Numbered from the stretch's first letter, positions 32,134-43,027 are shown. The stretch: 64,000 nt of DNA from Bradyrhizobium sp. CCBAU 53340 (GCF_015291645.1 NZ_CP030055.1:434001-498000), one strand, 5' to 3'. The notes: generated by a model from the letters alone, not told the origin. Numbers and translations are program-made.

Positions 32134-33429
32134 CTACGGCCGCGTCTGTCCGGTGCCGTGAACGCGATATTTGAAGCTCGTCAACTGCTCGGCGCCGACA
32201 GGGCCGCGGGCGTGGAAGCGACCGGTGGCGATGCCGATCTCGGCGCCGAAGCCGAACTCGCCGCCGTCGGCGAACTGCGTCGAGGCGTTGTGCAGCACGA
32301 TCGCGGAATCGACCTCGCTCAGGAACTTCTTCGCAGCGGCCTCATCCGCGCTCACGATCGCATCGGTGTGGTGCGAGCCATGATCCTGGATATGCGCGAT
32401 CGCGCCATCGACGCCGTCCACCACCTTCGCTGCGATGATCGCGTCGAGATATTCGGTATCCCAATCGTCTTCGCTGGCAGGTTTTACGCGCGCATCCGTT
32501 CCTTGCACCGTTTCGTCGCCGCGCACTTCGCAGCCGGCCTCGATCAGCATCTCGACCAGCGGCTTCAGGTTCTTCGCAGCAGCGGCGCGATCGACCAGCA
32601 ACGTCTCGGCCGCACCGCAGACGCCGGTGCGGCGCATCTTGGCATTGAGCACGATCGACTTCGCCATGGCGAGATCGGCGCTGGCATCGACATAGACATG
32701 GTTGACGCCTTCGAGATGCGCGAACACGGGCACGCGTGCTTCTTGCTCGACGCGCGCGACGAGGCTCTTGCCGCCGCGCGGCACGATCACGTCAATCGAA
32801 CCGTTCAATCCCGACAGCATCATGCCAACCGCGGCACGGTCGCGCGTCGGCACCAGCGTGATCGCAGCTTCAGGCAGGCCCGCTTCGCGCAGGCCCTGCA
32901 CCAGGCATTCGTGGATCGCACGGCAGGAGCGGAAACTGTCGGAGCCGCCGCGCAGGATCACGGCATTGCCTGATTTCAAACAGAGGACGCCAGCGTCCGC
33001 GGATACGTTCGGCCGGCTCTCGAAGATCACGCCGACGACACCGAGCGGCACGCGCACGCGCTCGATGGTCATGCCGTTCGGCCGCTGCCAGCTTTCGGTG
33101 ACGATGCCGACGGGATCGGCGATGCCGCGCACGATGGCGATGCCTTCGGCCATGCTCTCGACCCGCGCCGGCGTCAGCGTCAGGCGATCGATGAAGGCGG
33201 AGGTCGCATTGCCGGAGGCGCGCGCTTCCGCGACGTCTTCGGCATTGGCGGCGAGGATCGCCGCGGCATTGGCGCGGATCGCCCGCTCCATGGCCTCCAG
33301 CGCCCGGTTCTTCTGCTCCGGCGGCGCCAGCGCCAGCACGCGCGCGGCGGCGCGGGCTTTGGCGGCGAGATCGGACATCAGCGCCTGAAGATCGGCATTG
33401 CCGTCAACGGCTTTCAGGGGGGCGGCCAT
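32134..33429 (-). CDS. proA: Gamma-glutamyl phosphate reductase
   Basis: This NADPH-dependent enzyme makes glutamate-5-semialdehyde in proline synthesis. The 431-residue aldehyde-dehydrogenase-fold protein has the catalytic Cys in [15 protein letters not shown] (about 282-296), [13 protein letters not shown] for cofactor binding and [14 protein letters not shown] at the C-terminus. It acts on the product of ProB, encoded just upstream on the same strand. A palindromic repeat (33554-33638) lies in the proB-proA gap. Confidence 0.96.
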   Translation of the reverse strand: MAAPLKAVDGNADLQALMSDLAAKARAAARVLALAPPEQKNRALEAMERAIRANAAAILAANAEDVAEARASGNATSAFIDRLTLTPARVESMAEGIAIVRGIADPVGIVTESWQRPNGMTIERVRVPLGVVGVIFESRPNVSADAGVLCLKSGNAVILRGGSDSFRSCRAIHECLVQGLREAGLPEAAITLVPTRDRAAVGMMLSGLNGSIDVIVPRGGKSLVARVEQEARVPVFAHLEGVNHVYVDASADLAMAKSIVLNAKMRRTGVCGAAETLLVDRAAAAKNLKPLVEMLIEAGCEVRGDETVQGTDARVKPASEDDWDTEYLDAIIAAKVVDGVDGAIAHIQDHGSHHTDAIVSADEAAAKKFLSEVDSAIVLHNASTQFADGGEFGFGAEIGIATGRFHARGPVGAEQLTSFKYRVHGTGQTRP

Positions 33430-33553
33430 AGGAGTTCAACCTTCTGCTAAGGCGGTGTCCTAGCACGGAAATCCCGGTTTTGCGAAGGGCAGGGACGGTA
33501 TGGCAGGGCTTCAGGAGGAGGGTGCTGGGCTCGGCCGCTGGCCTAGCTTCCAG

Positions 33554-33638
33554 CGTCATGGCCGGGCTTGACCCGGCCATCCACGTCTTGGCGAGCCCCG
33601 AAAGAACGTGGATGCCCGGGACAAGCCCGGGCATGACG
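33554..33638. repeat. Intergenic palindromic repeat between proB and proA
   Basis: CGTCATGGCCGGGCTTGACC and GGACAAGCCCGGGCATGACG are near-perfect inverted arms, with inner CCACGT / ACGTGG pairs. Transcription of proA from a proB promoter would read through this structure. Confidence 0.82.
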
Positions 33639-33658
33639 GCTCGGGTGCCGTGCGCCTC

Positions 33659-34780
33659 TTACCCGCCCACCACCAGATCATCGCGGTGGATCATCTCCGA
33701 ACGGCCGCTGATGCCGAGGATGGTCATCACATCGGGCGATGAACGGCCCTTGATCCGCTCGGCGACCTCGGCGTCATAGGCGATCAGGCCGCGGCCGACC
33801 TCGCTGGTGTCGGGGCCGCGGACGATCACGGCATCGCCTCGGGCGAACTGGCCCTCGACCTTGATCACGCCGGCCGGCAGCAGGCTGGCGCCGGCGCGCA
33901 GCGCCGTCACCGCGCCGGCGTCGATGGTCAGCGTGCCCTTCGGCTCCAGCGTGCCTGCGATCCAGCGTTTTCGCGAGGTGATGGGATTGGCCGGCGTCAG
34001 GAACCAGGTGCAGCGGCCGCCATTGGCGATCGCCTGCAGCGGATGCTCGATCTTGCCTGATGCGATCAGCATATGCGTGCCGCCTGTCGTGGCGATCTTG
34101 GCCGCCTCGACCTTGGTGCGCATGCCGCCGCGCGACAGCTCGGACTCGGCATCTCCGGCCACGGCTTCGATCTCCGGGGAGATGCTCTCGACCACCGGAA
34201 TGAGCTTTGCGTTCGGATTGTTCTTGGGCGGCGCGTCGTAGAGCCCGTCGATGTCGGAGAGCAGCACCAGGAGATCGGCGCTCGCCATGGTGGCGACGCG
34301 CGCGGCGAGGCGGTCATTGTCGCCGTAGCGGATCTCGGTGGTGGCGACCGTGTCGTTCTCGTTGATCACGGGGATCGCGCGCCATTCCAGCAGTTTGCCG
34401 ATGGTGGAGCGCGCGTTGAGATAGCGGCGGCGCTCCTCGGTGTCCTGCAGCGTCACCAGAATCTGGCCGGCGCCGATGTCGTGCGCCCCGAGCACCTCGG
34501 ACCAGATTCGGGCCAGCGCAATCTGGCCGACGGCGGCGGCGGCCTGACTCTCCTCCAGCTTCAGCGGCCCGCGCGGCAGCTTGAGCCGGCTGCGGCCGAG
34601 CGCGATCGAGCCCGAGGACACCACGAGGATATCGCGGCCCTCCTTGTGCAGCTTGGCCATGTCGTCGGCGAGCGCGGCCAGCCACGACGCCCGCACCTCG
34701 CCCCTGTCGGAATCGACCAGCAGCGCGGAGCCGACCTTGACGACGATGCGGCGGAATTGACTGAGTTCGGGGCTGGCCAT
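33659..34780 (-). CDS. proB: Glutamate 5-kinase
   Basis: This enzyme catalyses the first step of proline synthesis. The 373-residue protein has an amino-acid-kinase domain (residues 1-265) with [12 protein letters not shown] (about 10-21), [10 protein letters not shown] (about 52-61) and [11 protein letters not shown] (about 138-148). A C-terminal PUA domain (about 280-365) follows. The start [11 protein letters not shown] at 34780 is chosen; the open frame continues 277 codons upstream without similarity. ProB begins the proB-proA-nadD-rsfS-rlmH-envC-ctpA run. Confidence 0.96.
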   Translation of the reverse strand: MASPELSQFRRIVVKVGSALLVDSDRGEVRASWLAALADDMAKLHKEGRDILVVSSGSIALGRSRLKLPRGPLKLEESQAAAAVGQIALARIWSEVLGAHDIGAGQILVTLQDTEERRRYLNARSTIGKLLEWRAIPVINENDTVATTEIRYGDNDRLAARVATMASADLLVLLSDIDGLYDAPPKNNPNAKLIPVVESISPEIEAVAGDAESELSRGGMRTKVEAAKIATTGGTHMLIASGKIEHPLQAIANGGRCTWFLTPANPITSRKRWIAGTLEPKGTLTIDAGAVTALRAGASLLPAGVIKVEGQFARGDAVIVRGPDTSEVGRGLIAYDAEVAERIKGRSSPDVMTILGISGRSEMIHRDDLVVGG

Positions 34781-34978
34781 GTGCGTTTGCTTTGGCGCTT
34801 GTGACGATTGCTCTGGACACGGCGCAGCCAAGAGCGGCGCCGGTTGAGGCCTGCTTTTGCAGCAGGACGATGGCCGGCGCAAGGCGGGCCGGATGGTAAA
34901 CGGCGAAGGTCGGCCTTGTCTTGCTCGCCAGGCCGGTTCTAATGCCACCAACCAATAACGGACGGGACGAGGAAACGA

Positions 34979-35944
34979 ATGGATCGCCGCAAATTCATCG
35001 CCGGATGTCTCGGTTTGCCGTTGCTGGCGCAGGTCAGTGAGGCAGAAGCGCAGGCCGGGCTGACCAAGATCATCTTCCCGTTTGCGGCGGGCGCGGGCGG
35101 CGACACGCTGTGCCGGCTGATCGCGCAGGAAATGGCCCCAGCGCTGCAACGAACCATCGTGGTCGAGAATCGCACCGGCGGCGACGGTCTGATCGGCATC
35201 AAGGCGGTGAAGGGCGCGAGCCCCGATGGCAACATGGTGCTGGTGACGACGGGCCCCACCATGTACCTGCTGCCGATGGTGGAGACGACGCCGAGCTTCG
35301 ACACGGCCAAGGATTTCATGCCGGTGTCGCTGCTGGCGCGGTTCGAATTCGCGCTGGTGGTCGGCCCGGCCATGGATGTCACCGACTTCAAGGGGTTCGT
35401 CGCGTGGCTGAAGGCGCATCCGGACAAGGCCTCGTTCGGCGTGCCGAGCAACGGCACCATTCCGCATTTTGCCGGCTCGAAGCTGGAAAAGGATCTCGGC
35501 ATCCCACTGACGCGCGTGCCTTATCGCGGCAGTGCGCCAATCCTCAACGACATCATTGGCGGCCATATTTCGTTTGGTATCGTGACATTGGCTGATGCGC
35601 TGCCGCAGCACCGGGCCAAGAGCGTGAAGATCATCGGAGTCTCGAGCGTTGAACGTTCGCCATTCGCGCCTGATGTCCCGACGCTGAAGGAGAGCGGCAT
35701 CGATCTCGTTGCGGACGCCTGGTACGGCATGTGGCTCCCCGCCGGCAGCCCGCCGGAATTCGCCAATAAGCTCGGTGCGGCTGCCAGCGCCGCGCTGGCC
35801 AAGCCGGAGGTGAAGGAGAAGCTCACGGCGATCGGTCTGATCCCAGTCGGCAGCAATGCGGATGGGCTAACGAAGGAGCTCGCCGCGAACACCGCGTTCT
35901 GGCAGCCGATCGTGAAGGCGACGGGATACAAGATCGAGAATTGA
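34979..35944 (+). CDS. Bug-family (TctC-like) periplasmic substrate-binding protein
   Basis: The 321-residue exported binding protein has an N-terminal twin-arginine-like signal ([17 protein letters not shown], cleavage near AEAQA). The Bug fold shows [54 protein letters not shown] and [12 protein letters not shown]. Bug proteins usually bind small carboxylates and feed tripartite tricarboxylate transporters, but no tctA or tctB gene is nearby, so it is an orphan receptor. It belongs to the short insert between proB and obgE and is divergent from proB. Confidence 0.9.
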   Translation: MDRRKFIAGCLGLPLLAQVSEAEAQAGLTKIIFPFAAGAGGDTLCRLIAQEMAPALQRTIVVENRTGGDGLIGIKAVKGASPDGNMVLVTTGPTMYLLPMVETTPSFDTAKDFMPVSLLARFEFALVVGPAMDVTDFKGFVAWLKAHPDKASFGVPSNGTIPHFAGSKLEKDLGIPLTRVPYRGSAPILNDIIGGHISFGIVTLADALPQHRAKSVKIIGVSSVERSPFAPDVPTLKESGIDLVADAWYGMWLPAGSPPEFANKLGAAASAALAKPEVKEKLTAIGLIPVGSNADGLTKELAANTAFWQPIVKATGYKIEN

Positions 35945-35961
35945 AACCGGTTTGCGGGGCA

Positions 35962-36465
35962 ATGACACAGCGGTTACTCGGTGCTGCGCGAGCATTTGCG
36001 AGCCATTATCAGATCGTCGTGTGCGACGATCCATTCACGCCCCTCGTTGACGACGAGAACTGGGACGCGGAGAAAACAAAGCGAGGTTTTGCCGGCCTGC
36101 CGGCGTTTCGGATGATTGGCACGGAAGCTGATCTCAACGACCATTGGGTTGAACTGGTGTCGAGCGACCGGCCCCCTTCTTCGGATGAGTGGCAGCGGAT
36201 CACCTGCGTGCATTTCCATTCCGGAAGCGGGCGGATCCACGTCATGTCGGTGATCGATAACGATCCGCCAATTTCTGCGGATATCGAGCGGGGCGATTAC
36301 GCCGTCTACGCGGCGGCGCAAAATCTCGGGATCGATCAGTCGAGCCTTGGCGAAAGCGGGAAATTCTCGGATGCCGAAATTGCCGAGCGAAGGGATATTG
36401 AGTGGTATCGGCTCTTTCTGGTGCCAGGTAAGCCTGAATTTGAAGGACGCGTGGTTGATCGCTAG
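35962..36465 (+). CDS. Protein of unknown function downstream of Bug receptor
   Basis: The 167-residue predicted soluble protein is acidic in its middle part and has no signal or membrane helix. I recognise no family. Readable features are PAFRMIGTEADLNDHWVELV, a CVHFHSGSGRIHVMSV strand pair and the C-terminal EWYRLFLVPGKPEFEG. It lies 17 bases after the Bug gene and is probably cotranscribed. A TTG at 35941 would add seven residues and overlap the Bug stop. The ATG at 35962 is preferred, although its ribosome site is poor. Confidence 0.65.
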   Translation: MTQRLLGAARAFASHYQIVVCDDPFTPLVDDENWDAEKTKRGFAGLPAFRMIGTEADLNDHWVELVSSDRPPSSDEWQRITCVHFHSGSGRIHVMSVIDNDPPISADIERGDYAVYAAAQNLGIDQSSLGESGKFSDAEIAERRDIEWYRLFLVPGKPEFEGRVVDR

Positions 36466-36484
36466 CTAGCCGTGCGCTCTATCC

Positions 36485-36595
36485 CCTCATCCCGAGGAGC
36501 GCGCTCTTGCGCGCGTCTCGAAGGATGAAAGGCCCGACTGCCAGCAGGGCCTGCATGGTTCGAGACGGCGCTTCGCGCCTCCTCACCATGAGGGT
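36485..36595. repeat. Intergenic palindromic repeat (CTCATCCCGAGGAGC family)
   Basis: CCTCATCCCGAGGAGCGCGC and GGCGCTTCGCGCCTCCTCAC are the outer arms, with CGTCTCGAAGG / GGTTCGAGACG inside. It lies at the convergent 3' ends of the unknown gene and the sulfatase. Confidence 0.8.
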
Positions 36596-36596
36596 C

Positions 36597-38231
36597 TTAG
36601 AGTTTCGCGCGCTGCGTGATGCCGTCCTTGATTGCGGCGAGCTCTTGCTCATCCCAGATGCCGATCAAGATCCCGCCCTTCACCTGAAGCTGATTATCGG
36701 CATAGTTCGCGATCTTCTCGCGGGGCGTCGTGATGTGGTCGTTCGGGTGCAGGGCCCAGTCGAACAGCTCGGCCTGCAAGCGCGCGATGATGCCGGCGCA
36801 ATCAGGGTCATCGCCGCGATCGACGTATTCCTGCGGATCAGTTTCGAGGTCGTACAGCATCGGGCGGAAGCCGGAGGCGTGGATGTATTTCCAGCGGCCG
36901 TCGAACACCATGAACAGGCGGCAGCGCTCGATCGGCTGGTTCAGCTTCAGCCGCACGTCCTGCATGGCGTAGTCGTATTCGGAGAACGCCACCTTGCGCC
37001 AATCTGATGGCCTCTCGCCGCGCAGCAGCGGCAGCAGCGAGCGACCCTCGAGGATGTGGCCCGGCACCTTGCCGCCGAAATAATCGACGAAGGTCGGCGC
37101 CAGATCGATGCCTTCCACCAGCGCATCGCTGCGCGTGCCGCGCGTGGCGTCGGCTTCTTTCGAGGGATCGATAATGATCAGCGGGATCTTCGCCGACTGC
37201 TCGTGGAACAGATCCTTCTCGCCCATCCAATGATCGCCGAGATAGTCGCCATGGTCGGAGGTGAACACGATCATGGTGGTCTCAAGCAGACCGCGCGCCT
37301 CCAGAAACTTCATCAGCACGCCCATCTGGTCGTCGATCTGGGTGATCAGGCCCATATAGGTCGGGATCACCTTCTCGCGGGCCTCATCGCGCGCCATGTT
37401 GCGGGAGTAGCGCATGTCCATATAGGCGCCGAACACCGGATGCGGATTCTGTCGCTCTCGTTCGGAGCGGATCACCGGGATCATGTCCTCGGTCGAATAC
37501 ATGCTGGCGTAGGGCTCGGGCGCGATGTAGGGCCAGTGCGGCTTGATGTAGGACAGATGCAGGCACCACGGCCGGCCATCGGTCTCGGCCTCGCTGATGA
37601 AATCCATCGCGCGCCGCGTCATGTAGGGCGTCTCGGAATGCTCGTCCGGCACGCGCGCGGCCTTGTCGGCGTGCACCAGCAGCCAGCCGTTCTGCAAGCT
37701 ACCATCTTCGGCGGCGCCCGAATTGGCCCAATGCTCCCACGGGTTCGTCGCTTCAAATCCTTGGCTGCGCAGATATTCGTCGTATTTCGGGCGCGGCCGC
37801 CCCGAGGGATGCAGGCCGTCGTCGCGCTCGTAAGGCTCGAAGCCGCATTCGGCGACATGCACGCCGATGACGGATTCCGGCGGGATGCCGAGCGCCTTCA
37901 TGCCTTCGAGGTCGGGCGCCATGTGAGTCTTGCCGACCAGCACGTTGCGCACGCCGATCTTGTTGAGGTGATCGCCGAGCGTGGGCTCGCCGACCCGCAG
38001 CGGCCAGCCGTTCCAGTGCGAGCCGTGCGAGCGCATGTAGCGACCGGTGTAGAACGACATCCGCGACGGGCCGCAGATCGGCGATTGCACATAGGCCTTG
38101 GTGAACAGCACGCCACGCTTCGCCATGGCGTCGATGTTGGGTGTCTTCAGCGTGGGATGGCCGGTGCAGCCGAGATAATCATAGCGAAGCTGGTCGCACA
38201 TGATCCAGAGAACGTTCTTCGCGCGCGCCAT
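36597..38231 (-). CDS. Sulfatase (alkaline phosphatase superfamily)
   Basis: The 544-residue type I sulfatase has the formylglycine motif C53-G-P-S-R57 in SPICGPSRMSFYTGRY. The N-terminal metal Asp is in VLWIMCDQLRYD (D13), and the second metal site is in TSDHGDYLGDHWMGEKD. No signal peptide is seen, so a cytoplasmic enzyme is likely. It should hydrolyse a sulfate or phosphonate monoester; choline sulfatase-specific features are not obvious, so the substrate is unknown. Activation needs a formylglycine-generating enzyme, not in this window. Palindromic repeats flank it on both sides. Confidence 0.9.
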   Translation of the reverse strand: MARAKNVLWIMCDQLRYDYLGCTGHPTLKTPNIDAMAKRGVLFTKAYVQSPICGPSRMSFYTGRYMRSHGSHWNGWPLRVGEPTLGDHLNKIGVRNVLVGKTHMAPDLEGMKALGIPPESVIGVHVAECGFEPYERDDGLHPSGRPRPKYDEYLRSQGFEATNPWEHWANSGAAEDGSLQNGWLLVHADKAARVPDEHSETPYMTRRAMDFISEAETDGRPWCLHLSYIKPHWPYIAPEPYASMYSTEDMIPVIRSERERQNPHPVFGAYMDMRYSRNMARDEAREKVIPTYMGLITQIDDQMGVLMKFLEARGLLETTMIVFTSDHGDYLGDHWMGEKDLFHEQSAKIPLIIIDPSKEADATRGTRSDALVEGIDLAPTFVDYFGGKVPGHILEGRSLLPLLRGERPSDWRKVAFSEYDYAMQDVRLKLNQPIERCRLFMVFDGRWKYIHASGFRPMLYDLETDPQEYVDRGDDPDCAGIIARLQAELFDWALHPNDHITTPREKIANYADNQLQVKGGILIGIWDEQELAAIKDGITQRAKL

Positions 38232-38331
38232 GCGTCATCCCTGTCGTTTCTTGATTGTGTGATGCTGCGCTATCGAGGGCGTAATGGCAACACTTGCCGG
38301 TGATGCGCGTGCCTGGAGCCATACACTCTGC

Positions 38332-38454
38332 TGTCGTCCCGGCGAAGGCCGGGACCCATACTCCTCAGAAGAGGTTATGACGCGAGACGGCAATGACCAA
38401 TCTTCGCCAAATCGCATTCGGTGGTTATGGGTCCCGGCCTTCGCCGGGACGACA
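38332..38454. repeat. Long inverted repeat between sulfatase and obgE genes
   Basis: 29-base arms at 38332-38360 and 38426-38454 are exact inverted copies (core GTCGTCCCGGCGAAGGCCGG) around a 65-base spacer. It is the clearest member of this palindrome family in the window. Confidence 0.92.
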
Positions 38455-38474
38455 TCTGAGAGAGCGGAGTTTTA

Positions 38475-39623
<1,149 letters not shown>

Positions 39624-39628
39624 CTACT

Positions 39629-39780
39629 CGTCGTCCCGGGCGAGCGAAGCGAAGATCCGGGACCCATCACCACAGGGAGAAGTTTGGCGAAGACCGCCCA
39701 TTGCCATCTTGCGAGACAATGATCGCCTGTGGGTATGAATCCCTCTCCCGTGCGCAATTGCGCACTAGGCGGGGATGACG
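39629..39780. repeat. Intergenic palindromic repeat upstream of obgE
   Basis: GTCGTCCCGGGCGAGCGAAG at the left and GGCGGGGATGACG at the right are the recognisable arms, with an inner GTGCGCAATTGCGCAC perfect palindrome (39750-39765). It lies between MaoC-like and obgE genes. Confidence 0.65.
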
Positions 39781-39781
39781 G

Positions 39782-40261
39782 TTAGAGCGGGCGGCGCCGG
39801 ATCAGGAATTTCTGCGTGCCCTCGAGCACCAATTCCTTGCGCTGGTTGAACACGGTGCTGCGAAGCGTCACCGCGCCGGTCGTGCGTCCCGGCACGAGCT
39901 CGATGACTTCGAGTGCCGGATAGATCGTGTCGTCGGCGAAAACAGGCTTGAGGAACCGGCTCGACTGCTCGAGGAAGCCGACCAGCGACTCCTCGACCAT
40001 GAAAGGAAACAGGCCTGCGCCGGGCGCGGTGTGGATCAGGGTCTGGAAACCATGGGCCAGCAGATGCGGCATGCCGCGGCTGCGGCAATATTCCACGTCG
40101 TAATGCACCGGATGGGTGTCGCCGCTCGCGGTCTGGAATGCCGCGAACACCGCTGAGGTCTGGGTGCGGCTCGGCAGCACGAAGCGTTCGCCGACGACGA
40201 AATCCTCAAACCAGCGTTGCGCGGCGATCATGCGATGCTGGGTCGGATCGAAATCGGTCAT
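39782..40261 (-). CDS. MaoC-like dehydratase family protein
   Basis: The 159-residue single hot-dog domain protein begins MTDFDPTQHRMIAAQRWFED. The catalytic-type motif is in FAAFQTASGDTHPVHYDVEY (about 39-58), with Asp and His at the hydratase positions of MaoC/R-hydratases. Downstream LLAHGFQTLIHTAPGAGLFP matches the family helix. It probably hydrates an enoyl-CoA-type thioester. It lies upstream of obgE on the same strand, separated by a palindromic repeat, and its physiological substrate is unknown. Confidence 0.85.
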   Translation of the reverse strand: MTDFDPTQHRMIAAQRWFEDFVVGERFVLPSRTQTSAVFAAFQTASGDTHPVHYDVEYCRSRGMPHLLAHGFQTLIHTAPGAGLFPFMVEESLVGFLEQSSRFLKPVFADDTIYPALEVIELVPGRTTGAVTLRSTVFNQRKELVLEGTQKFLIRRRPL

Positions 40262-40416
40262 ATCAATGCTCTCCGTTCGCGCGACGCCTATCGCTACCGC
40301 GGCGCGAAGAGTGCGACAATCCGTTCAATTCGGCGGTGGCGGGCTTGTCCCGCGCGTCCACGTCATTAAAACGACCGCAAGCGACACTATTCGCCGGTTT
40401 CCTGACGCTCTCTCCC

Positions 40417-40502
40417 CGTCATTGCGAGGAGCGAAGCGACGAAGCAATCCAGACTATTTCCGCCAAGGCAGGCTGGATTGCTTCACTTCGCTCGCAATGA
40501 CG
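40417..40502. repeat. Palindromic repeat (CGTCATTGCGAGGAGCGAAG family)
   Basis: CGTCATTGCGAG...GAAGCAATCCAG and CTGGATTGCTTC...CTCGCAATGACG form near-perfect inverted arms, a motif widely scattered in alphaproteobacterial intergenic DNA. It ends 20 bases before the DMT transporter start, so that gene's leader crosses it. Confidence 0.9.
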
Positions 40503-40521
40503 GCCTTTCGCAGTCCGCTCA

Positions 40522-41436
40522 ATGCCTCTCTTCAAAAATCTCTCCGCATATGACGACCGTTCGGCACGGCTGGCCGGCATCGGCCTCATGGTGCTGTCGA
40601 TCTCCATGTTCTCGTTCGGCGATGCCATGGGCAAGTTCCTGGTCGGCACGTATTCGGTGGGACAGCTGCTGTTCCTGCGCGCCTGCGCCGCGCTGCTGCT
40701 GTTGTCGCCGATGATCTGGCGGCAGCGTCATCTGTTCCTGCATCTGGAGCGGCCGCGGCTGCAGCTGTTTCGCGTCGTGCTGTCGACGCTGGAGGTCGCC
40801 GCCTTCTTTCTCGCGACGGTCTATCTGCCGCTCGCGGACGTCGTCACCTACTACCTTGCAGGTCCGATTTTCGTCACCGCGATGTCGGCCATTTTTCTCG
40901 GCGAGAAGGTCGGCTGGCGGCGCTGGACCGCGATCCTGGTCGGCTTCTGCGGCGTCTTGATCGCACTGCGGCCCTCAGTGCAGACGGTGAGCCTGCCGGC
41001 GCTGATCGCGCTCGGCGGCAGTCTCTCCTTTGCGACCTTGATGCTGATCACGCGCAGCCTGCGCAAGACGCCCGACATCGTGATGGCATCTTCGCAATTC
41101 ATCGGCACGTTTTCGCTTGGCGCCGTGCTGTCGGCGTATCACTGGGTGCCGCCGACGTCAGGCAGCCTGGTGTTCTTCGCGCTGGCCGGGCTGATTTCCG
41201 TGACCGCGCTGTTCTGCGTCAACCGGTCGCTCAAGCTCGCACCGGCGAGCGTGGTGGTGCCCTACCAATATTCGATGATCGTCTGGGCCGTGATCTTCGG
41301 CTTCGTCGTGTTCGGCGATGTGCCGCAGGTGGCCACCATCGTCGGCGCCACGATCATCATCGGCGCGGGATTCTATATATACTTGCGGGAGCGGAATCTC
41401 GGCCGCGCAAGTGAAGAGGTGGCACCGCCGGTGTAG
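40522..41436 (+). CDS. DMT-superfamily (EamA) transporter
   Basis: The 304-residue membrane protein has ten hydrophobic segments in two EamA halves (about 15-145 and 155-295). It starts MPLFKNLSAYDDRSARLAGI, and LPLADVVTYYLAGPIFVTAM and LAPASVVVPYQYSMIVWAVI are typical of each half. The substrate is unknown; relatives export amino acids or other metabolites. There is no convincing ribosome site and a palindromic repeat lies immediately upstream. It is convergent with the GNAT gene. Confidence 0.88.
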   Translation: MPLFKNLSAYDDRSARLAGIGLMVLSISMFSFGDAMGKFLVGTYSVGQLLFLRACAALLLLSPMIWRQRHLFLHLERPRLQLFRVVLSTLEVAAFFLATVYLPLADVVTYYLAGPIFVTAMSAIFLGEKVGWRRWTAILVGFCGVLIALRPSVQTVSLPALIALGGSLSFATLMLITRSLRKTPDIVMASSQFIGTFSLGAVLSAYHWVPPTSGSLVFFALAGLISVTALFCVNRSLKLAPASVVVPYQYSMIVWAVIFGFVVFGDVPQVATIVGATIIIGAGFYIYLRERNLGRASEEVAPPV

Positions 41437-41442
41437 CCCGCC

Positions 41443-41482
41443 GTCGTCCCGGGCTCGCGACTTCGTCGCGCCCCGGGATGAC
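41443..41482. repeat. Palindrome between convergent DMT and GNAT genes
   Basis: GTCGTCCCGGGC / CCCCGGGATGAC arms enclose an inner TCGCGAC-TTC-GTCGCG hairpin. Its place between two 3' ends suggests bidirectional transcription stopping. Confidence 0.75.
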
Positions 41483-41506
41483 AGTGATTGTGGCGCGCAG
41501 CGCGCC

Positions 41507-42100
41507 CTACCTCATCCTTCTTGCGCTGCTCCAGCTCTTCAGCGACGACCACACCCCGCGCGAGAGGCGGAAGCAGTCGACCGGCGTCGACGAGCCCAGC
41601 GCCAGGAAGCGGTGAAGCTGCACGCCGCTCCACTGGAAGCCGCACTTCTCCAGCACGTTGCGCGAGGCCGGATTGGTGACGCGCGCGCCTGCATAGAGAT
41701 GGTCGTCCTCGAACTCCTCGAAGAAGAAATCGATCGCGCCGCGCGCGGCCTCGGTGGCAAAGCCCTGGCCCCAATGTTCGACGCCAAGCCAGTAGCCGAG
41801 CTCGGCATTGTCGGGCTTGGAGCAGTCGATCCCGACCATGCCGACCGGACCGGTGTCGTGCTCGATCAGGAACACGGTCTCGTTGCCGAGCGCCGATTTG
41901 GCCCGGATGAATGCGACGGCGTCGTCCTGCGAATAGGGATGGGGGAGGCGGCGGGTGTTCTCCGCGACACGGCGGTCGTTGGCGAGGCGGGCGATGGTCC
42001 TGACGTCGGCGAGGGTCGGGCGCCGCAAGGTCAGCCGCTCGGTGGCGACGACGCTGGGTCTCGCCTCGGCTAAGGTCACGCTCGAAAAGTCCTGCAACAT
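41507..42100 (-). CDS. GNAT-family N-acetyltransferase (RimJ/RimL-like)
   Basis: The 197-residue acetyltransferase has an N-terminal ATERLTLRRPTLADVRTIA, a central ELGYWLGVEHWGQGFATEAA (about 117-136) carrying the acetyl-CoA-binding motif A (Q/GxGxA-like WGQGFATEA), and late NPASRNVLEKCGF. This is the RimJ/RimL-like subfamily that acetylates protein N-termini or small amines. A GNAT gene near rpmA-rplU-obgE is common in Rhizobiales. A terminator at 42139-42176 separates it from rpmA. Confidence 0.9.
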   Translation of the reverse strand: MLQDFSSVTLAEARPSVVATERLTLRRPTLADVRTIARLANDRRVAENTRRLPHPYSQDDAVAFIRAKSALGNETVFLIEHDTGPVGMVGIDCSKPDNAELGYWLGVEHWGQGFATEAARGAIDFFFEEFEDDHLYAGARVTNPASRNVLEKCGFQWSGVQLHRFLALGSSTPVDCFRLSRGVWSSLKSWSSARRMR

Positions 42101-42138
42101 GTCCGGCTCCGCTAGAAGTCACTAAGTGAAAGTGAACA

Positions 42139-42176
42139 CGACAAACGAAAGGGGAGGCCGGTTTCCCCGCCTCCCC
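42139..42176 (-). terminator. Intrinsic terminator after rpmA
   Basis: The 8-bp GC stem GGGGAGGC / GCCTCCCC at 42151-42176 is followed on the minus strand by TTTCGTTTGTCG. It ends the rplU-rpmA unit before the GNAT gene. Confidence 0.8.
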
Positions 42177-42254
42177 TGGAGCCTTCGATCTCTCGATCTC
42201 TAGGACTCCGCCGGTTCGGTCTGGGACCCGGCGGACTCCAAATTGATCCACCGT

Positions 42255-42524
42255 CTATTCAGCAGCCTCTGCGAGCGGGAGTACCGCTACGAAGGTGCGG
42301 CCGTTGGCTTTGGCCTGGAACTCAACACGACCCTCGATCTTGGCGAACAGAGTGTGGTCGGTGCCCATGCCGACATTAAGGCCGGGATGCCAGGTGGTGC
42401 CGCGCTGACGCGCAATGATGTTGCCGGGAATCACGCGCTCCCCGCCGAACACCTTGATGCCAAGGCGCTTGCCCTTTGAATCGCGACCGTTGCGCGATGA
42501 ACCGCCTGCTTTTTTGTGAGCCAT
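42255..42524 (-). CDS. rpmA: 50S ribosomal protein L27
   Basis: L27 reaches the peptidyl-transferase centre. The 89-residue product starts [20 protein letters not shown], the standard N-terminus without a leader peptide, and carries the conserved [19 protein letters not shown] (about 34-52). It lies 99 bases downstream of rplU as in most bacteria. Confidence 0.98.
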   Translation of the reverse strand: MAHKKAGGSSRNGRDSKGKRLGIKVFGGERVIPGNIIARQRGTTWHPGLNVGMGTDHTLFAKIEGRVEFQAKANGRTFVAVLPLAEAAE

Positions 42525-42623
42525 GGCTCGTCTCCGAAATCCTGCGTATCTCTAGATCAATTCCTTGACGGAATCATTTCACAATTTCTCACGCATCAAT
42601 TCTTGGGAATTGGCGTGATCAAA

Positions 42624-43004
42624 TTATGCGGCGGCTGCTTCTTCTTTCGCGACCTTCGCCTTCTTCGGGCGCGGGCCCTTGGTCGGCTTGGCGTTGTCCG
42701 TCAGGATCTCGCTGACGCGCAGCACCGTGATCTCGTCGCGATAGCCGCGCTTGCGGCGCGAATTCTTGCGGCGGCGCTTCTTGAACGCGATGACCTTCGG
42801 GCCACGCTTGTGGTCGAGGATCTCGACGGCCACCGACGCACCGGCCACCGTGGGCAGACCCAGCACAGGCGTGTCGCCACCGACCACCAGAACTTCATTC
42901 AGCTGCACGATCGAGCCGACTTCGCCTTCGATCTTGCCAACTTCCAGGACATCATCCGGCACGACGCGGTATTGCTTGCCGCCGGTTTTGATGACTGCGA
43001 ACAT
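42624..43004 (-). CDS. rplU: 50S ribosomal protein L21
   Basis: L21 binds 23S rRNA with L20. The 126-residue product starts [14 protein letters not shown], has [20 protein letters not shown] (about 73-92) and then an alphaproteobacterial Lys/Ala-rich tail. GAAGGAAA precedes the ATG. The leader upstream (43028-43058) can form a stable hairpin. Confidence 0.98.
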   Translation of the reverse strand: MFAVIKTGGKQYRVVPDDVLEVGKIEGEVGSIVQLNEVLVVGGDTPVLGLPTVAGASVAVEILDHKRGPKVIAFKKRRRKNSRRKRGYRDEITVLRVSEILTDNAKPTKGPRPKKAKVAKEEAAAA

Positions 43005-43027
43005 CGTTTTTTTCCTTCGTGTTCAAT

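Noticed and set aside
34781..35611. Long N-terminal extension of proB
   Set aside because: The frame is open but overlaps the divergent Bug gene, and family similarity starts at 34780.
37056..38303. 415-codon plus-strand frame opposite the sulfatase
   Set aside because: The sulfatase motifs (CGPSR and metal sites) lie on the minus strand; the other frame has none.
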